64,000 bases of DNA from Immundisolibacter cernigliae (GTDB taxonomy: Bacteria > Pseudomonadota > Gammaproteobacteria > Immundisolibacterales > Immundisolibacteraceae), in assembly GCF_001697225.1 (NCBI RefSeq), contig NZ_CP014671.1, positions 62,001-126,000 of the forward strand, in the 5' to 3' direction. The translations under genes were made by a program, and so were the position numbers. Of the stretch, positions 27,508 to 35,335 are shown piece by piece. The notes below the pieces were generated by a model, which saw only the letters and a list, made by a program, of their open reading frames with translations, was not told where the DNA came from and did not search any database. Position 1 is the first letter of the stretch; each line of letters starts with the position of its first letter.

Positions 27508-28647
27508 ATGGGACAGCACAAGTGGGCCGAGCAGGCCCCGGACGAGGACTTTTTCCGCATCCTGGCGCCCGATGGCGGGCTGGTCGGGGAGGCGCCGGAT
27601 CTGGACGACGCCACGCTGCTGCGCATGTACCGCACGCTGGTGCAGACGCGCGCCTACGAGACGCACACCATCCGCATGCAGCGGCGCGGCGAACTGAGCG
27701 TGACCGCGCAGTCCATGTACGAGGAAGCCGTGGGCCTGGGCGCCGCGGCGGCGTTGCGGGACGGCGACTGGTGCTTTCCGTCCTACCGGCAGTTCGCGGC
27801 GCACCTGTACTGGGGCGTGCCGATGGACCGCACGCTGGCCATCCTGCGCGGCGGTGCGCCCGAGACCGTCGCCGAACATCTGCCGATGGAGCGCCCGCCC
27901 GGCGTCACCTTCACCCCCTACGGCGTGATCCTGGGCACCAATGTGCTGAACGGCGCCGGCTCGGCCATGGCCGACAAGCTCAACGGCCGCGACACGGTGA
28001 CGCTGGCCTTCACCGGCGAGGGCTCGACCAGCGAGGGTGATTTCCACGACGCGCTGAACTTCGCCGCCGTGTTCAAGGCGCCGCTGGTCGTCGTGGTCCA
28101 CAACAACCAGTGGGCGATTTCCACCCCCGCACACCGCCAGCACGCGGCGCCCACCTTCGCCCACAAGGCGCTGGCGCACGGGCTGCCCGGCGAGCGGGTG
28201 GATGGCAACGACGTGCTGGCCATGTACCAGAAGACGCGCGAGGCGGTGGACCGCGCCCGCGCCGGCGGCGGCCCGACGCTGATCGAGGCCGTCACCTACC
28301 GCGTGGTGGACCACAACACCTCCGACAGCGCCGAGGTCTACCGCGACCAGGGCCTGGCCGAACACTGGAAGCAGTTCGACCCGCGCCCGCGCTTCGAGGC
28401 TTACCTGACGGCCCGCGGCCTGTTCACCGAGGTGCTGCGCGAGCAGTACGAGGCCGAGTGCCTGGCCGAGGTGCAGGCCGCTGCGGCGCGGGCACTGGCC
28501 CTGCCGCGCTCGGACCCGATGACCATGTTCGACAGCCAGTTGCAAGGCGATCCGGGCTGGCACCTGCGCCTGCAGCAGCGGGAGCTGGCGGCGGAGCTCA
28601 ATGGCGCCAATCCGTTCACCAGCATCGACCCGGAGACCCTGGCATGA
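27508..28647 (+). CDS. 2-oxoacid dehydrogenase E1 component, alpha subunit
   Basis: 379 residues. The thiamin-diphosphate motif is GEGSTSEGDFHDALNFAAVF ending with VVHNNQWAIS. RTLVQTRAYETHTIRMQRRG, QSMYEEAVGLGAAAAL and the late YRVVDHNTSDSAEVYRD segment match the alpha subunits of pyruvate and branched-chain 2-oxoacid dehydrogenases. It decarboxylates the 2-oxoacid and acylates the E2 lipoyl group. A GAGGA ribosome site precedes the ATG. The next gene starts inside its stop (ATGA). Branched-chain versus pyruvate specificity cannot be separated by eye. Confidence 0.92.
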   Translation: MGQHKWAEQAPDEDFFRILAPDGGLVGEAPDLDDATLLRMYRTLVQTRAYETHTIRMQRRGELSVTAQSMYEEAVGLGAAAALRDGDWCFPSYRQFAAHLYWGVPMDRTLAILRGGAPETVAEHLPMERPPGVTFTPYGVILGTNVLNGAGSAMADKLNGRDTVTLAFTGEGSTSEGDFHDALNFAAVFKAPLVVVVHNNQWAISTPAHRQHAAPTFAHKALAHGLPGERVDGNDVLAMYQKTREAVDRARAGGGPTLIEAVTYRVVDHNTSDSAEVYRDQGLAEHWKQFDPRPRFEAYLTARGLFTEVLREQYEAECLAEVQAAAARALALPRSDPMTMFDSQLQGDPGWHLRLQQRELAAELNGANPFTSIDPETLA

Positions 28648-29639
28648 ACGCGCCGACTACCGGAACCACCGATCTGAATCTGGTGCAGGCTGTGAACCAG
28701 GCCCTGCGCGACGAGCTGGCGCACGATCCGCGCGTGCGGGTGATGGGCTACGACATCGGCCCGATCGGCGGCGTGTTTCGCGCCACCGAGGGCCTGTACG
28801 ACACCTTCGGCGGCGAGCGGGTCATCGACACGCCGCTGTCGGAAAACGGCCTCATCGGCGCCGCTGTCGGCATGGCCATGCGCGGCGAACGGCCGGTGGT
28901 CGAGATCCAGTTCCTGGGCTTTCTGTACAACGCCTTCGGGCAGTTCGTGTGCCTGATGTCGAACGTGCGCGAGCGCTCGGGGGGCCAGTTCTCGGTGCCG
29001 ATGACCATCCGCACGCCGTTTGGCGGCGGCATCAAGCCGCTGCAGTTCCATTCCGAATCGACCGAGTCGTACCTGATCCACACGCCCGGCCTGCGCGTGG
29101 TATGCCCCAGCACACCGGCCGAGGCCAAGGGCCTGCTGTCGGCCAGCATCCGCTGCGACGACCCGGTGGTGTTTCTGGAACACAGCCGCCTGTATCGGGC
29201 ATTTCGTGAGGCGGTGCCGGACGCGCCTTATGTGCTGCCGCTCGACCAGGCACGCGTGGTGCGGGAGGGGCGGGACGTGACCGTGCTCGCCTGGGGCGCG
29301 ATGGTGCATACGGCCCGCCAGGCCATCGACGAGATGGAAGTGGACGCGGAGCTGATCGATCTGCGCGTGCTGGCGCCGCTGGACGTGCGCACCATCCTGG
29401 ATTCGGTGCGCCGGACCGGTCGCTGCGTCATCGTCCACGAGGCACGGCGCACGCTGGGCCTGGGCGCGGAACTGTCGGCGCTGGTCAACGAGCACGTGTT
29501 CGATTGCCTGAAGGCGCCGGTGCGGCGGGTGACGGCGTTTGACGTGCAGTTCCCGGAGAACCAGACCGAGGACTTCTACCTGCCGGACGTGCGGCGCGTG
29601 CGCCACGGCATCGAGTCGGTGCTGCAGTACCGGTTTTGA
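28644..29639 (+). CDS. 2-oxoacid dehydrogenase E1 component, beta subunit
   Basis: 331 residues. The 'ALRDELAHDPRVRVMGYDIG' start, RVIDTPLSENGLIGAAVGMA, EIQFLGFLYNAFGQ (the phenyl-rich TPP-dimer strand), and the transketolase C-terminal domain ELIDLRVLAPLDVRTILDSV are hallmarks of E1-beta. It overlaps the alpha subunit gene by four bases, so alpha and beta are made together. FPENQTEDFYLPDVRRV near the end is typical of branched-chain/pyruvate E1-beta. It forms an alpha2-beta2 heterotetramer with the upstream product. Confidence 0.92.
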   Translation: MNAPTTGTTDLNLVQAVNQALRDELAHDPRVRVMGYDIGPIGGVFRATEGLYDTFGGERVIDTPLSENGLIGAAVGMAMRGERPVVEIQFLGFLYNAFGQFVCLMSNVRERSGGQFSVPMTIRTPFGGGIKPLQFHSESTESYLIHTPGLRVVCPSTPAEAKGLLSASIRCDDPVVFLEHSRLYRAFREAVPDAPYVLPLDQARVVREGRDVTVLAWGAMVHTARQAIDEMEVDAELIDLRVLAPLDVRTILDSVRRTGRCVIVHEARRTLGLGAELSALVNEHVFDCLKAPVRRVTAFDVQFPENQTEDFYLPDVRRVRHGIESVLQYRF

Positions 29640-29651
29640 GGAGACTTTCGA

Positions 29652-30875
29652 ATGCGCTTTGAATTTCGTCTGCCCGACGTCGGCGAGGGCATCACTGAAT
29701 CCGAACTGCTGGCCTGGCACGTGGCGCCCGGGGACGAGGTGCAGGAAGACCAGACCCTGTGTGAGATCGAGACCGACAAGGCGACGGTGGAAATCCCGGC
29801 GCCGTGCAGCGGACGGGTGGAACAACTGGCTGCGCAGGTAGGGCAGATCGTCAAGGTCGGCGAAATCCTGGCCGTGTTCGATGCCGAGCGGGCGCCGGCG
29901 CAGCAGTTCTCCGGCGAGAAACACGCAGCGCCCGCGATGGCGGTGACACCCGCCGCCGCGCCGCTGGCGCAGCCCGCCGGCCCGGTGCGTGCCGCGCCAA
30001 GCACGCGCCGTTACGCGCACCAGCAGGACGTGGACCTGGCCACCGTCACCGGCAGCGGCCCCAAGGGGCGCGTGCTGCGGGAAGACATCGATGCCGCCGT
30101 GGCGCGCGTCGCTCGCCCCGCGCCAACACCGGCAGCGGCGCCCTCCCCTGCCATTGCCTCATCGCCAACCCCCGCCGGCGGAGAGCGGCGCTGGCGCCTG
30201 TCCGGCGTCGCCAGGGCCATGTACGACAGCATGAGCCGCGCCGCCCACGTGCCGCAGGCGACCACCGGCTTTGCCGTGAACGCCGCCGCCTTCGAGGCCG
30301 CCCGCGCACGCCTGGCCGCCCACACCGGCCAGCGCATTTCCTACATCGCGCTGCTGATCAAGGCGCTGATCCCGGCCCTGAAGGCCATGCCGCAGTTCAA
30401 CGCCAGCATCGACGACCAGACACTCGAAGTCGTCGAAAAACACTACTACCACATCGGCTTTGCCGCCTATACCGATGCGGGTCTGGTAGTTCCCGTGATC
30501 CGCGACGCGGAGCGCCTGAACGTGGTGCAGCTGTCGGCCGCCATCGACGAACTGGCCGCCCGCGCCCGTGACCGCAAGCTGGCCCCGGACGACATGCGTG
30601 GTGCGACCTTCACCTTGAGCAACTGGGGCAGCCACGGCGGGCAGGACATCTTCGGCACGCCCATCATCAACCCGCCGCAGGTGGCCATCCTGGGGATGGG
30701 CCGGGTACGCAGCGAGCCGGTGGTGGTCGACGACAGCCGCATCGAAATCCAGCGCCGCCTGAACCTGGTGCTGTCCTACGACCACCGCCTGATCGACGGC
30801 GTGACCGCACTGCGCTTCATGCAGCCGATCCTGGCGACGGTAGAAGACCCGCTGCTGCTGCTGGCGGATGCTTGA
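29652..30875 (+). CDS. 2-oxoacid dehydrogenase E2, dihydrolipoamide acyltransferase
   Basis: 407 residues with domains in order: one lipoyl domain (1-80, lipoylated Lys in EIETDKATVEIP), an Ala/Pro linker, a peripheral-subunit-binding domain around 115-150 (ATVTGSGPKGRVLREDI), a second Ala/Pro linker, and the catalytic trimer domain from about 180 with the active-site DHRLIDG and a LSNWGSHGG loop. It transfers the acyl group to CoA and binds E1 and E3. No E3 (lipoamide dehydrogenase) gene follows, so E3 must come from elsewhere. It lies 12 bp after E1-beta. Confidence 0.93.
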   Translation: MRFEFRLPDVGEGITESELLAWHVAPGDEVQEDQTLCEIETDKATVEIPAPCSGRVEQLAAQVGQIVKVGEILAVFDAERAPAQQFSGEKHAAPAMAVTPAAAPLAQPAGPVRAAPSTRRYAHQQDVDLATVTGSGPKGRVLREDIDAAVARVARPAPTPAAAPSPAIASSPTPAGGERRWRLSGVARAMYDSMSRAAHVPQATTGFAVNAAAFEAARARLAAHTGQRISYIALLIKALIPALKAMPQFNASIDDQTLEVVEKHYYHIGFAAYTDAGLVVPVIRDAERLNVVQLSAAIDELAARARDRKLAPDDMRGATFTLSNWGSHGGQDIFGTPIINPPQVAILGMGRVRSEPVVVDDSRIEIQRRLNLVLSYDHRLIDGVTALRFMQPILATVEDPLLLLADA

Positions 30876-31051
30876 AGTCGCGTGGCCGTCGGGCCATGTC
30901 ACGGTCGTATTTGCTGCGGACAACCGCGGGAGCGCCTCGGGCCGGCCGGTAGCTGACGGACCGCCTGACCTCGACGGGGCCTGCGCCCCAGGCAGCAAAC
31001 CAGCGTCCCGCGACACGAGTTACGCACGCGGCCGGGGGGTATATTTCCGCC

Positions 31052-31723
31052 ATGCGCAGCGCAATATCCAAGACCAGCATCGATGCCCTCGGAGAGCGGC
31101 TTCGCGGCGGCAACCTCTCCGACGACGATCTGCGACAACTCGATTCCTATCGTCGCACCTTCGCCGATGCCTATGAGTCAGTCATCAGCGCAGTGCGCGG
31201 CCTCGACCTGGAACCTACGGGTCGGCCGGCGAAATCCACACCCGCAATAGTGGCAAAGCTCAGGCGGGGATCCATCCGTCTGAGCCAGATGCAAGACATT
31301 GCCGGTTGCCGTCTGGTCATCGACGACACACTTCACCAGAACCGGGTGATCCATGGATTGACCAGCCTCTTTGATAACACTCTGGTCCATGACCGTAGAG
31401 AGATGCCCAATAATGGCTACCGTGGTGTGCACGTTATAGTCGTGATAAATGACCGGGCCGTGGAAATTCAAGTTCGGACGGCCCTTCAACACGTATGGGC
31501 CGAACTTTCGGAAAAGCTCTCGGACGTGGTTGGCCCCGATATCAAATACGGGATGGGTGATCCTCTTTGCCTAGAGCTTTTGGAACGGTACTCGCTTTTG
31601 ATCGCCGCCATTGAGGGCCTTGAGATGGACGCGGCCCCTCAAAAGTTACTTGAAATGAAGCAATATCTTAAGAATAAAATTCAGGCCGCAATTCGCCAGC
31701 TGGCCGATTTCACCGGAGGTTAG
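31052..31723 (+). CDS. Small RelA/SpoT-type (p)ppGpp synthetase-domain protein
   Basis: 223 residues: only the synthetase domain, without HD hydrolase, TGS or ACT. The nucleotide-binding segment AKSTPAIVAKLRR, the QDIAGCRLVIDD motif, GYRGVHVIVVIN and the catalytic VEIQVRTALQHVWAELSEK are all present, so it looks active. C-terminal helices (residues 185-220) probably give the oligomer. From about 31300 on the DNA is visibly A+T-richer than the neighbours, a sign of acquisition. A coupled 78-residue gene follows. Stand-alone synthetases paired with a small gene can be housekeeping alarmone enzymes or toxSAS toxins; the sequence alone does not decide. Confidence 0.85.
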   Translation: MRSAISKTSIDALGERLRGGNLSDDDLRQLDSYRRTFADAYESVISAVRGLDLEPTGRPAKSTPAIVAKLRRGSIRLSQMQDIAGCRLVIDDTLHQNRVIHGLTSLFDNTLVHDRREMPNNGYRGVHVIVVINDRAVEIQVRTALQHVWAELSEKLSDVVGPDIKYGMGDPLCLELLERYSLLIAAIEGLEMDAAPQKLLEMKQYLKNKIQAAIRQLADFTGG

Positions 31724-31724
31724 A

Positions 31725-31961
31725 ATGCTATTTCTCATTGAATATGATCGCCTTCGGGGCCAAGTGATATCGCTCCGGCCTTTCGGCGCGTCAGAGGTTT
31801 CTATCGCGCAGGATGCCCGACTGTCACTCGAACTCGATCTAAAAAGAAAGGGCGTCGAGCGGGAAGTCGTGGTACTGGAAGCAAACGATGAAGAGGCATT
31901 GCGGCGCACCCATCGTCGTTACTTTGAAACTCTACAGGAGCTTGCAGAATCCCCAAAGTAA
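31725..31961 (+). CDS. Small acidic/basic protein coupled to the RelA-like gene
   Basis: 78 residues. It starts two bases after the upstream stop with GGAGG five bases before the ATG, inside the 3' end of the synthetase gene, so the two are translationally coupled. The predicted shape is a short beta hairpin (MLFLIEYDRLRGQVISL) followed by charged helices (ARLSLELDLKRKGVEREV and EEALRRTHRRYFETLQEL). It shares the lower G+C content of its partner. The family is not recognised. A neutralising antitoxin or an allosteric partner are the obvious hypotheses. Confidence 0.7.
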   Translation: MLFLIEYDRLRGQVISLRPFGASEVSIAQDARLSLELDLKRKGVEREVVVLEANDEEALRRTHRRYFETLQELAESPK

Positions 31962-32052
31962 CGCATTGAAATAAATACGAGGGTGATGCGTCAGCGAAGC
32001 ACAACGCGACGCCTCGTTGCCGCTACGCCCGGCCAAACAATCCGGCCAGGAT

Positions 32053-32850
32053 TCACGCCGCTCGCGCCGGATGCGCCGCGTGCAAAAAGCGCAGCAGCTC
32101 GGCGCGGCAATGTGTGAAGGCGGCGTCCTCGGCCAGGGCCAGGCGCTCGCGCGGGCGGGCCAACGGCACGGTCATGACTTCACCGACGCGGGCGTGCGGG
32201 CCGTTGGTGAGCATCACCACCTTGTCCGACAGCAGCACCGCCTCGTCCACGTCGTGGGTGACCAGGATGACGGTCATGCCAAGACTGGCGTGCAGTTCCA
32301 GTAGCGCGTCCTGCAGCTGGGCGCGGGTGAGGGCATCCAGGGCGCCGAAGGGTTCGTCCATCAGCAGCACCTTGGGCTGCATGGCCAGCGCCCGGGCGAT
32401 GCCTACCCGCTGGCGCATACCGCCGGAAATCTCGGCCGGTTTGCGATCGGCGGCGTGCGCCATGTGCACCAGTTCCAGGTGCTGCACGGTCCAGTCGTGG
32501 CGCTCGGCCTTGGTCTTGGTTTTGCCGAACACTCGGTCCACCGCCAGGCGCACGTTGTCGTAGGCCGACAGCCACGGCAGCAGGGCGTGGGTCTGGAACA
32601 CCATGGCCCGATCCGGGCCGGGCTCGGTGACTTCGCGGCCTTCCAGGATCACGCCGCCGCGGCTGGCGGTGTGCAGGCCGGCGATGACGTTCAGCAGCGT
32701 CGATTTGCCGCAGCCGGAATGGCCGATCAGTGCCACCACCTCGCCGCGCGCCACTTCGAAACTGGCGCCCTCCAGCACGGTGAGCGGGCCTTTGGGCGTC
32801 GGAAAGGTCACGTCGACCCGTTCCACGGCCAGGAATTTCGATTCGTTCAT
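32053..32850 (-). CDS. nrtD: Nitrate/nitrite ABC transporter ATP-binding protein
   Basis: 265 residues. Walker A GHSGCGKST, signature ISGGMRQRVGIARALA, Walker B VLLMDEPFGALDALTR and the H-loop VTHDVDEAVLLSDKV are complete. The VMLTNGPHARVGEVMTVPLARPR stretch is typical of the NrtD/TauB/SsuB group. Only one ATPase gene is present and it lacks the C-terminal solute-binding-like domain of NrtC, so it presumably acts as a homodimer. It is 65 bp downstream of the permease gene. The end converges with the RelA-like pair. Confidence 0.92.
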   Translation of the reverse strand: MNESKFLAVERVDVTFPTPKGPLTVLEGASFEVARGEVVALIGHSGCGKSTLLNVIAGLHTASRGGVILEGREVTEPGPDRAMVFQTHALLPWLSAYDNVRLAVDRVFGKTKTKAERHDWTVQHLELVHMAHAADRKPAEISGGMRQRVGIARALAMQPKVLLMDEPFGALDALTRAQLQDALLELHASLGMTVILVTHDVDEAVLLSDKVVMLTNGPHARVGEVMTVPLARPRERLALAEDAAFTHCRAELLRFLHAAHPARAA

Positions 32851-32915
32851 GGTCTGGCTCCCGCAAGAAAAATCGCAACCGTTTTCAACCGCTGCCGGCC
32901 TTGAAAACAAAAAAA

Positions 32916-33830
32916 TCAAGGCAATCGACGGGCCAGCAGCAGCAGGGCCTGCTCCAGCAGCAGGCCAACCGCGCCGATGACGAAAATCGCGATCAGGATG
33001 TGTTCGACGTTCAGGTTGTTCCACTCGTCCCACACCCAAAAGCCGATACCCACGCCGCCGGTCAGCATCTCGGCAGCGACGATCACCAGCCAGGCGATGC
33101 CCACCGACAGGCGCACGCCGGTCAGCACATGCGGCAGGCTGGACGGCAGCAGGATGCGTCTGAACACGGTCCATTCGGACAACCGCAGCACGCGTGCCAC
33201 GTCCAGATACTCGCGCGGCACCTGCTGCACACCCGACGCGGTGTTGATGATCATCGGCCAGATGCTGCAGATGAAGATGGCGAAGATCGCCGACGGCTCG
33301 GCCGACCTGAACAGCAGCAGCCCGATCGGCAGCCAGGCCAGCGGCGATACCGGCCGCAGCAGGCTGATGACCGGCCCGGCGGCATCGCCCAGAAAGCGGA
33401 AGCGGCCGATCACGAAGCCAAGCGGAATGCCGACCAGCGCCGCCGCACCAAAACCCAGCGCCACCCGCCGCAGCGAGGCCAGCACGTTCCAGCCGATGCC
33501 CTGGTCGTTGGGCGAGTTTCTATAGAACGGATCGCTGAACAGCTCGACCGCCGACACCCAGGTGGCGGCCGGCCCCGGCAGGCGCGTGTTGGCTGCCAGC
33601 AGTGACCACAGCGCCACCAGCACCAGCAGGCCGACCGCCGCGGCAATCGCCTGTCTGGCAAAGGCCTGCGCACGCGGGTTCGGACCGCTGGCGCGCAGCC
33701 ATGCCGGGCCGTGCGGCGCCGGCGGCGTACCGCCGGGCACCGTTGCCGCGCCCGCGGGCGCGGGTTCTGTCGTGGCCGGTGCAAGCACGGGCCCCTGGGC
33801 TGCCGACACGAACGGGATAACCGCAGCCAT
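32916..33830 (-). CDS. nrtB: Nitrate/nitrite ABC transporter permease
   Basis: 304 residues with a cytoplasmic Pro/Ala-rich N-terminus and about six membrane segments (AIAAAVGLLVLVALWSLLA, ALVGIPLGFVIGRFRFLG, WLVIVAAEMLTGG). The EAA-like coupling loop is RVLRLSEWTVFRRILLPSSL. ATWVSAVELFSDPFY and 'GIGFWVWDEWNNLNVEHILI' are characteristic of NrtB. It moves nitrate across the inner membrane with NrtA and NrtD. It starts 4 bp after the nrtA stop. Confidence 0.93.
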   Translation of the reverse strand: MAAVIPFVSAAQGPVLAPATTEPAPAGAATVPGGTPPAPHGPAWLRASGPNPRAQAFARQAIAAAVGLLVLVALWSLLAANTRLPGPAATWVSAVELFSDPFYRNSPNDQGIGWNVLASLRRVALGFGAAALVGIPLGFVIGRFRFLGDAAGPVISLLRPVSPLAWLPIGLLLFRSAEPSAIFAIFICSIWPMIINTASGVQQVPREYLDVARVLRLSEWTVFRRILLPSSLPHVLTGVRLSVGIAWLVIVAAEMLTGGVGIGFWVWDEWNNLNVEHILIAIFVIGAVGLLLEQALLLLARRLP

Positions 33831-33833
33831 GGC

Positions 33834-35138
33834 TCAACTCCTGATCTTGAAACTGGCCGCATAGGCGGCCGGGTCGGTGCCGTCCCACACCGTGCCGTCG
33901 ATGAGCGTGGATTTGCGCAGCGTGTCCTTGGGAACTGCCACGCCCACCGCCGCTGCCGCCTGCGCGTACACGTCGAGGCGGTTCACTTTCTTGGCCACCG
34001 CCAGATAGTCCGGGTCGCCGGCCATCAAGCCCCAGCGTTTGTGCTGGGTCAGGAACCACATGCCGTCCGACAGCCAGGGATAGGTGACCTCGCCGTCGCG
34101 GAAAAAGCGCATGGGCCTGGCGTCGGTCCATTTCTTGCCCAGGCCGTTCTCGTACTCGCCCAGGATGCGCCCCTTGATGATGTCGACCGGGCAGTTCACA
34201 TACGACTTGGTGGCCACCGCCTCGGCCATCTCGGCGCGGTTCTCCTGCGCGTCGCACCAGCGGGCGGCGTCCAGGATGGCGGCCGTCATGGCGCGCGCCG
34301 TATTGGGGTACTGGGCGACGAACTCGGCGCTGGTGCCGAGCACCTTTTCCGGGTGATCGGGCCAGATTTCCTGGCTGGTGACGGCGGTAAAGCCGATGTC
34401 GTCGGCGATGGCGCGCGCGTTCCAGGGCTCGCCCACGCAAAAGCCGTCCATGTTGCCGACGCGCATGTTGGCCACCATCTGCGGTGGCGGCACGACGATG
34501 TTCTTGACGTCCCGGAACGGATCGATGCCGTTGGCCGCCAGCCAGTAGTACAGCCACATGGCATGCGTGCCGGTCGGGAAGGTCTGCGCGAAGGTGTAGT
34601 CGCGGGCCTTGCCGTCGACCAGCTTTTTCAGACCCGCCCCGTCGGTGACGCCGGCCTTCTTGAGATCGTTCGAGAGCGTGATGGCCTGACCGTTGTTGTT
34701 GAGCGTCAGCAGCACGGCCATGTCCTTTTGCGGGCCGCGGGTGCCCAGCTGCACGCCGTAGATCAGGCCGTACAGCACGTGCGCGGCGTCGATCTCGCCA
34801 TACATCAGCTTGTCGCGCACCGCCGCCCAGGAGGCTTCCTTGGTCGGGGTGATGTTCAGGCCGTATTTCTTGTCGAAACCCTTCAAGGCCGCCATCACCA
34901 CCGGCGCGCAATCGGTCAGCGGAATGAAGCCGATCTTGAGGTCCGGCTTTTCCGGCGCGTCCGAGCCGGCCGCCCAGGCCGCGCTGCGAATGGCCGACGG
35001 CACCAGGTTCAGCAGCGCCGCCGCGCCGGTGGTGACCAGGGCGCCGCGCAGCAGGCTGCGACGGCCCGGATCGACCGGCTGATCGGCCGGCTTGTCCGGG
35101 GTAGCGACGGGGCTGCCGGGGATCTTCGAATCGTTCAT
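33834..35138 (-). CDS. nrtA: Nitrate/nitrite ABC transporter substrate-binding protein
   Basis: 434 residues. A twin-arginine signal (GRRSLLRGALVTTGAAALL, residues about 25-43) sends it folded to the periplasm. The NrtA core follows: KIGFIPLTDCAPVVMAALKG, EASWAAVRDKLMYGEIDAAH, 'VLYGLIYGVQLGTRG', VVPPPQMVANMRVGNMDGFC and VGEPWNARAI, which are nitrate-binding segments. The paralogue NasS at 46996-48222 lacks the signal peptide and acts in the cytoplasm. The gene is preceded by an ANTAR-type leader with a terminator, so it is expected to be induced by nitrate through NasS/NasT. Confidence 0.95.
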   Translation of the reverse strand: MNDSKIPGSPVATPDKPADQPVDPGRRSLLRGALVTTGAAALLNLVPSAIRSAAWAAGSDAPEKPDLKIGFIPLTDCAPVVMAALKGFDKKYGLNITPTKEASWAAVRDKLMYGEIDAAHVLYGLIYGVQLGTRGPQKDMAVLLTLNNNGQAITLSNDLKKAGVTDGAGLKKLVDGKARDYTFAQTFPTGTHAMWLYYWLAANGIDPFRDVKNIVVPPPQMVANMRVGNMDGFCVGEPWNARAIADDIGFTAVTSQEIWPDHPEKVLGTSAEFVAQYPNTARAMTAAILDAARWCDAQENRAEMAEAVATKSYVNCPVDIIKGRILGEYENGLGKKWTDARPMRFFRDGEVTYPWLSDGMWFLTQHKRWGLMAGDPDYLAVAKKVNRLDVYAQAAAAVGVAVPKDTLRKSTLIDGTVWDGTDPAAYAASFKIRS

Positions 35139-35167
35139 GCACAGGCTCCTTGCGCTGCTGTGAGGCC

Positions 35168-35207
35168 AAAAAAAAGCCCGCCGTCACAAGGGTGTGTGAC
35201 GGCGGGC
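35168..35207 (-). terminator. Leader terminator upstream of nrtA
   Basis: On the minus strand a perfect 13-bp stem (GCCCGCCGTCACA paired with TGTGACGGCGGGC) is followed by eight T residues. It stops transcription before nrtA unless the overlapping hexaloop hairpin forms. Confidence 0.92.
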
Positions 35208-35244
35208 TCCGTTGCCCGCGACCACCACGCCGTCGGTGGCGTGG
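35202..35244 (-). promoter_or_regulatory. ANTAR-target two-hexaloop antiterminator upstream of nrtA
   Basis: Minus-strand RNA forms CCACGCC-ACCGAC-GGCGTGG (35225-35244), five bases, then GCGGGC-AACGGA-GCCCGC (35202-35219). Both loops are six bases with A at position 1 and G at position 4, the ANTAR recognition rule. The 3' arm of the second hairpin is the 5' arm of the terminator, so the two are mutually exclusive. A third such hairpin, GCGGC-AGCGAA-GCCGC, lies upstream at 35271-35286. Confidence 0.88.
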
Positions 35245-35314
35245 GTCGGTCCGTTGGGTGGGTCGTGCAGGCGGCTTCGCTGCCGCACACACGACGCTTA
35301 CGCTGTTGCTTAAA

Positions 35315-35329
35315 GCACAACGCGTGCCA
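35315..35329 (-). promoter_or_regulatory. Sigma-54-like promoter of the nrt leader
   Basis: Minus strand TGGCACGCGTTGTGC: a perfect -24 box and a -12 box with one mismatch (GTGC for TTGC). It lies just upstream of the leader hairpins and just past the kinase/phosphatase stop. Confidence 0.6.
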
Positions 35330-35335
35330 GCTGCA

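Noticed and set aside
30868-31176. 102-codon frame after E2 running into the RelA-like gene
   Set aside because: Overlaps the RelA-like start in another frame and shows no motif.
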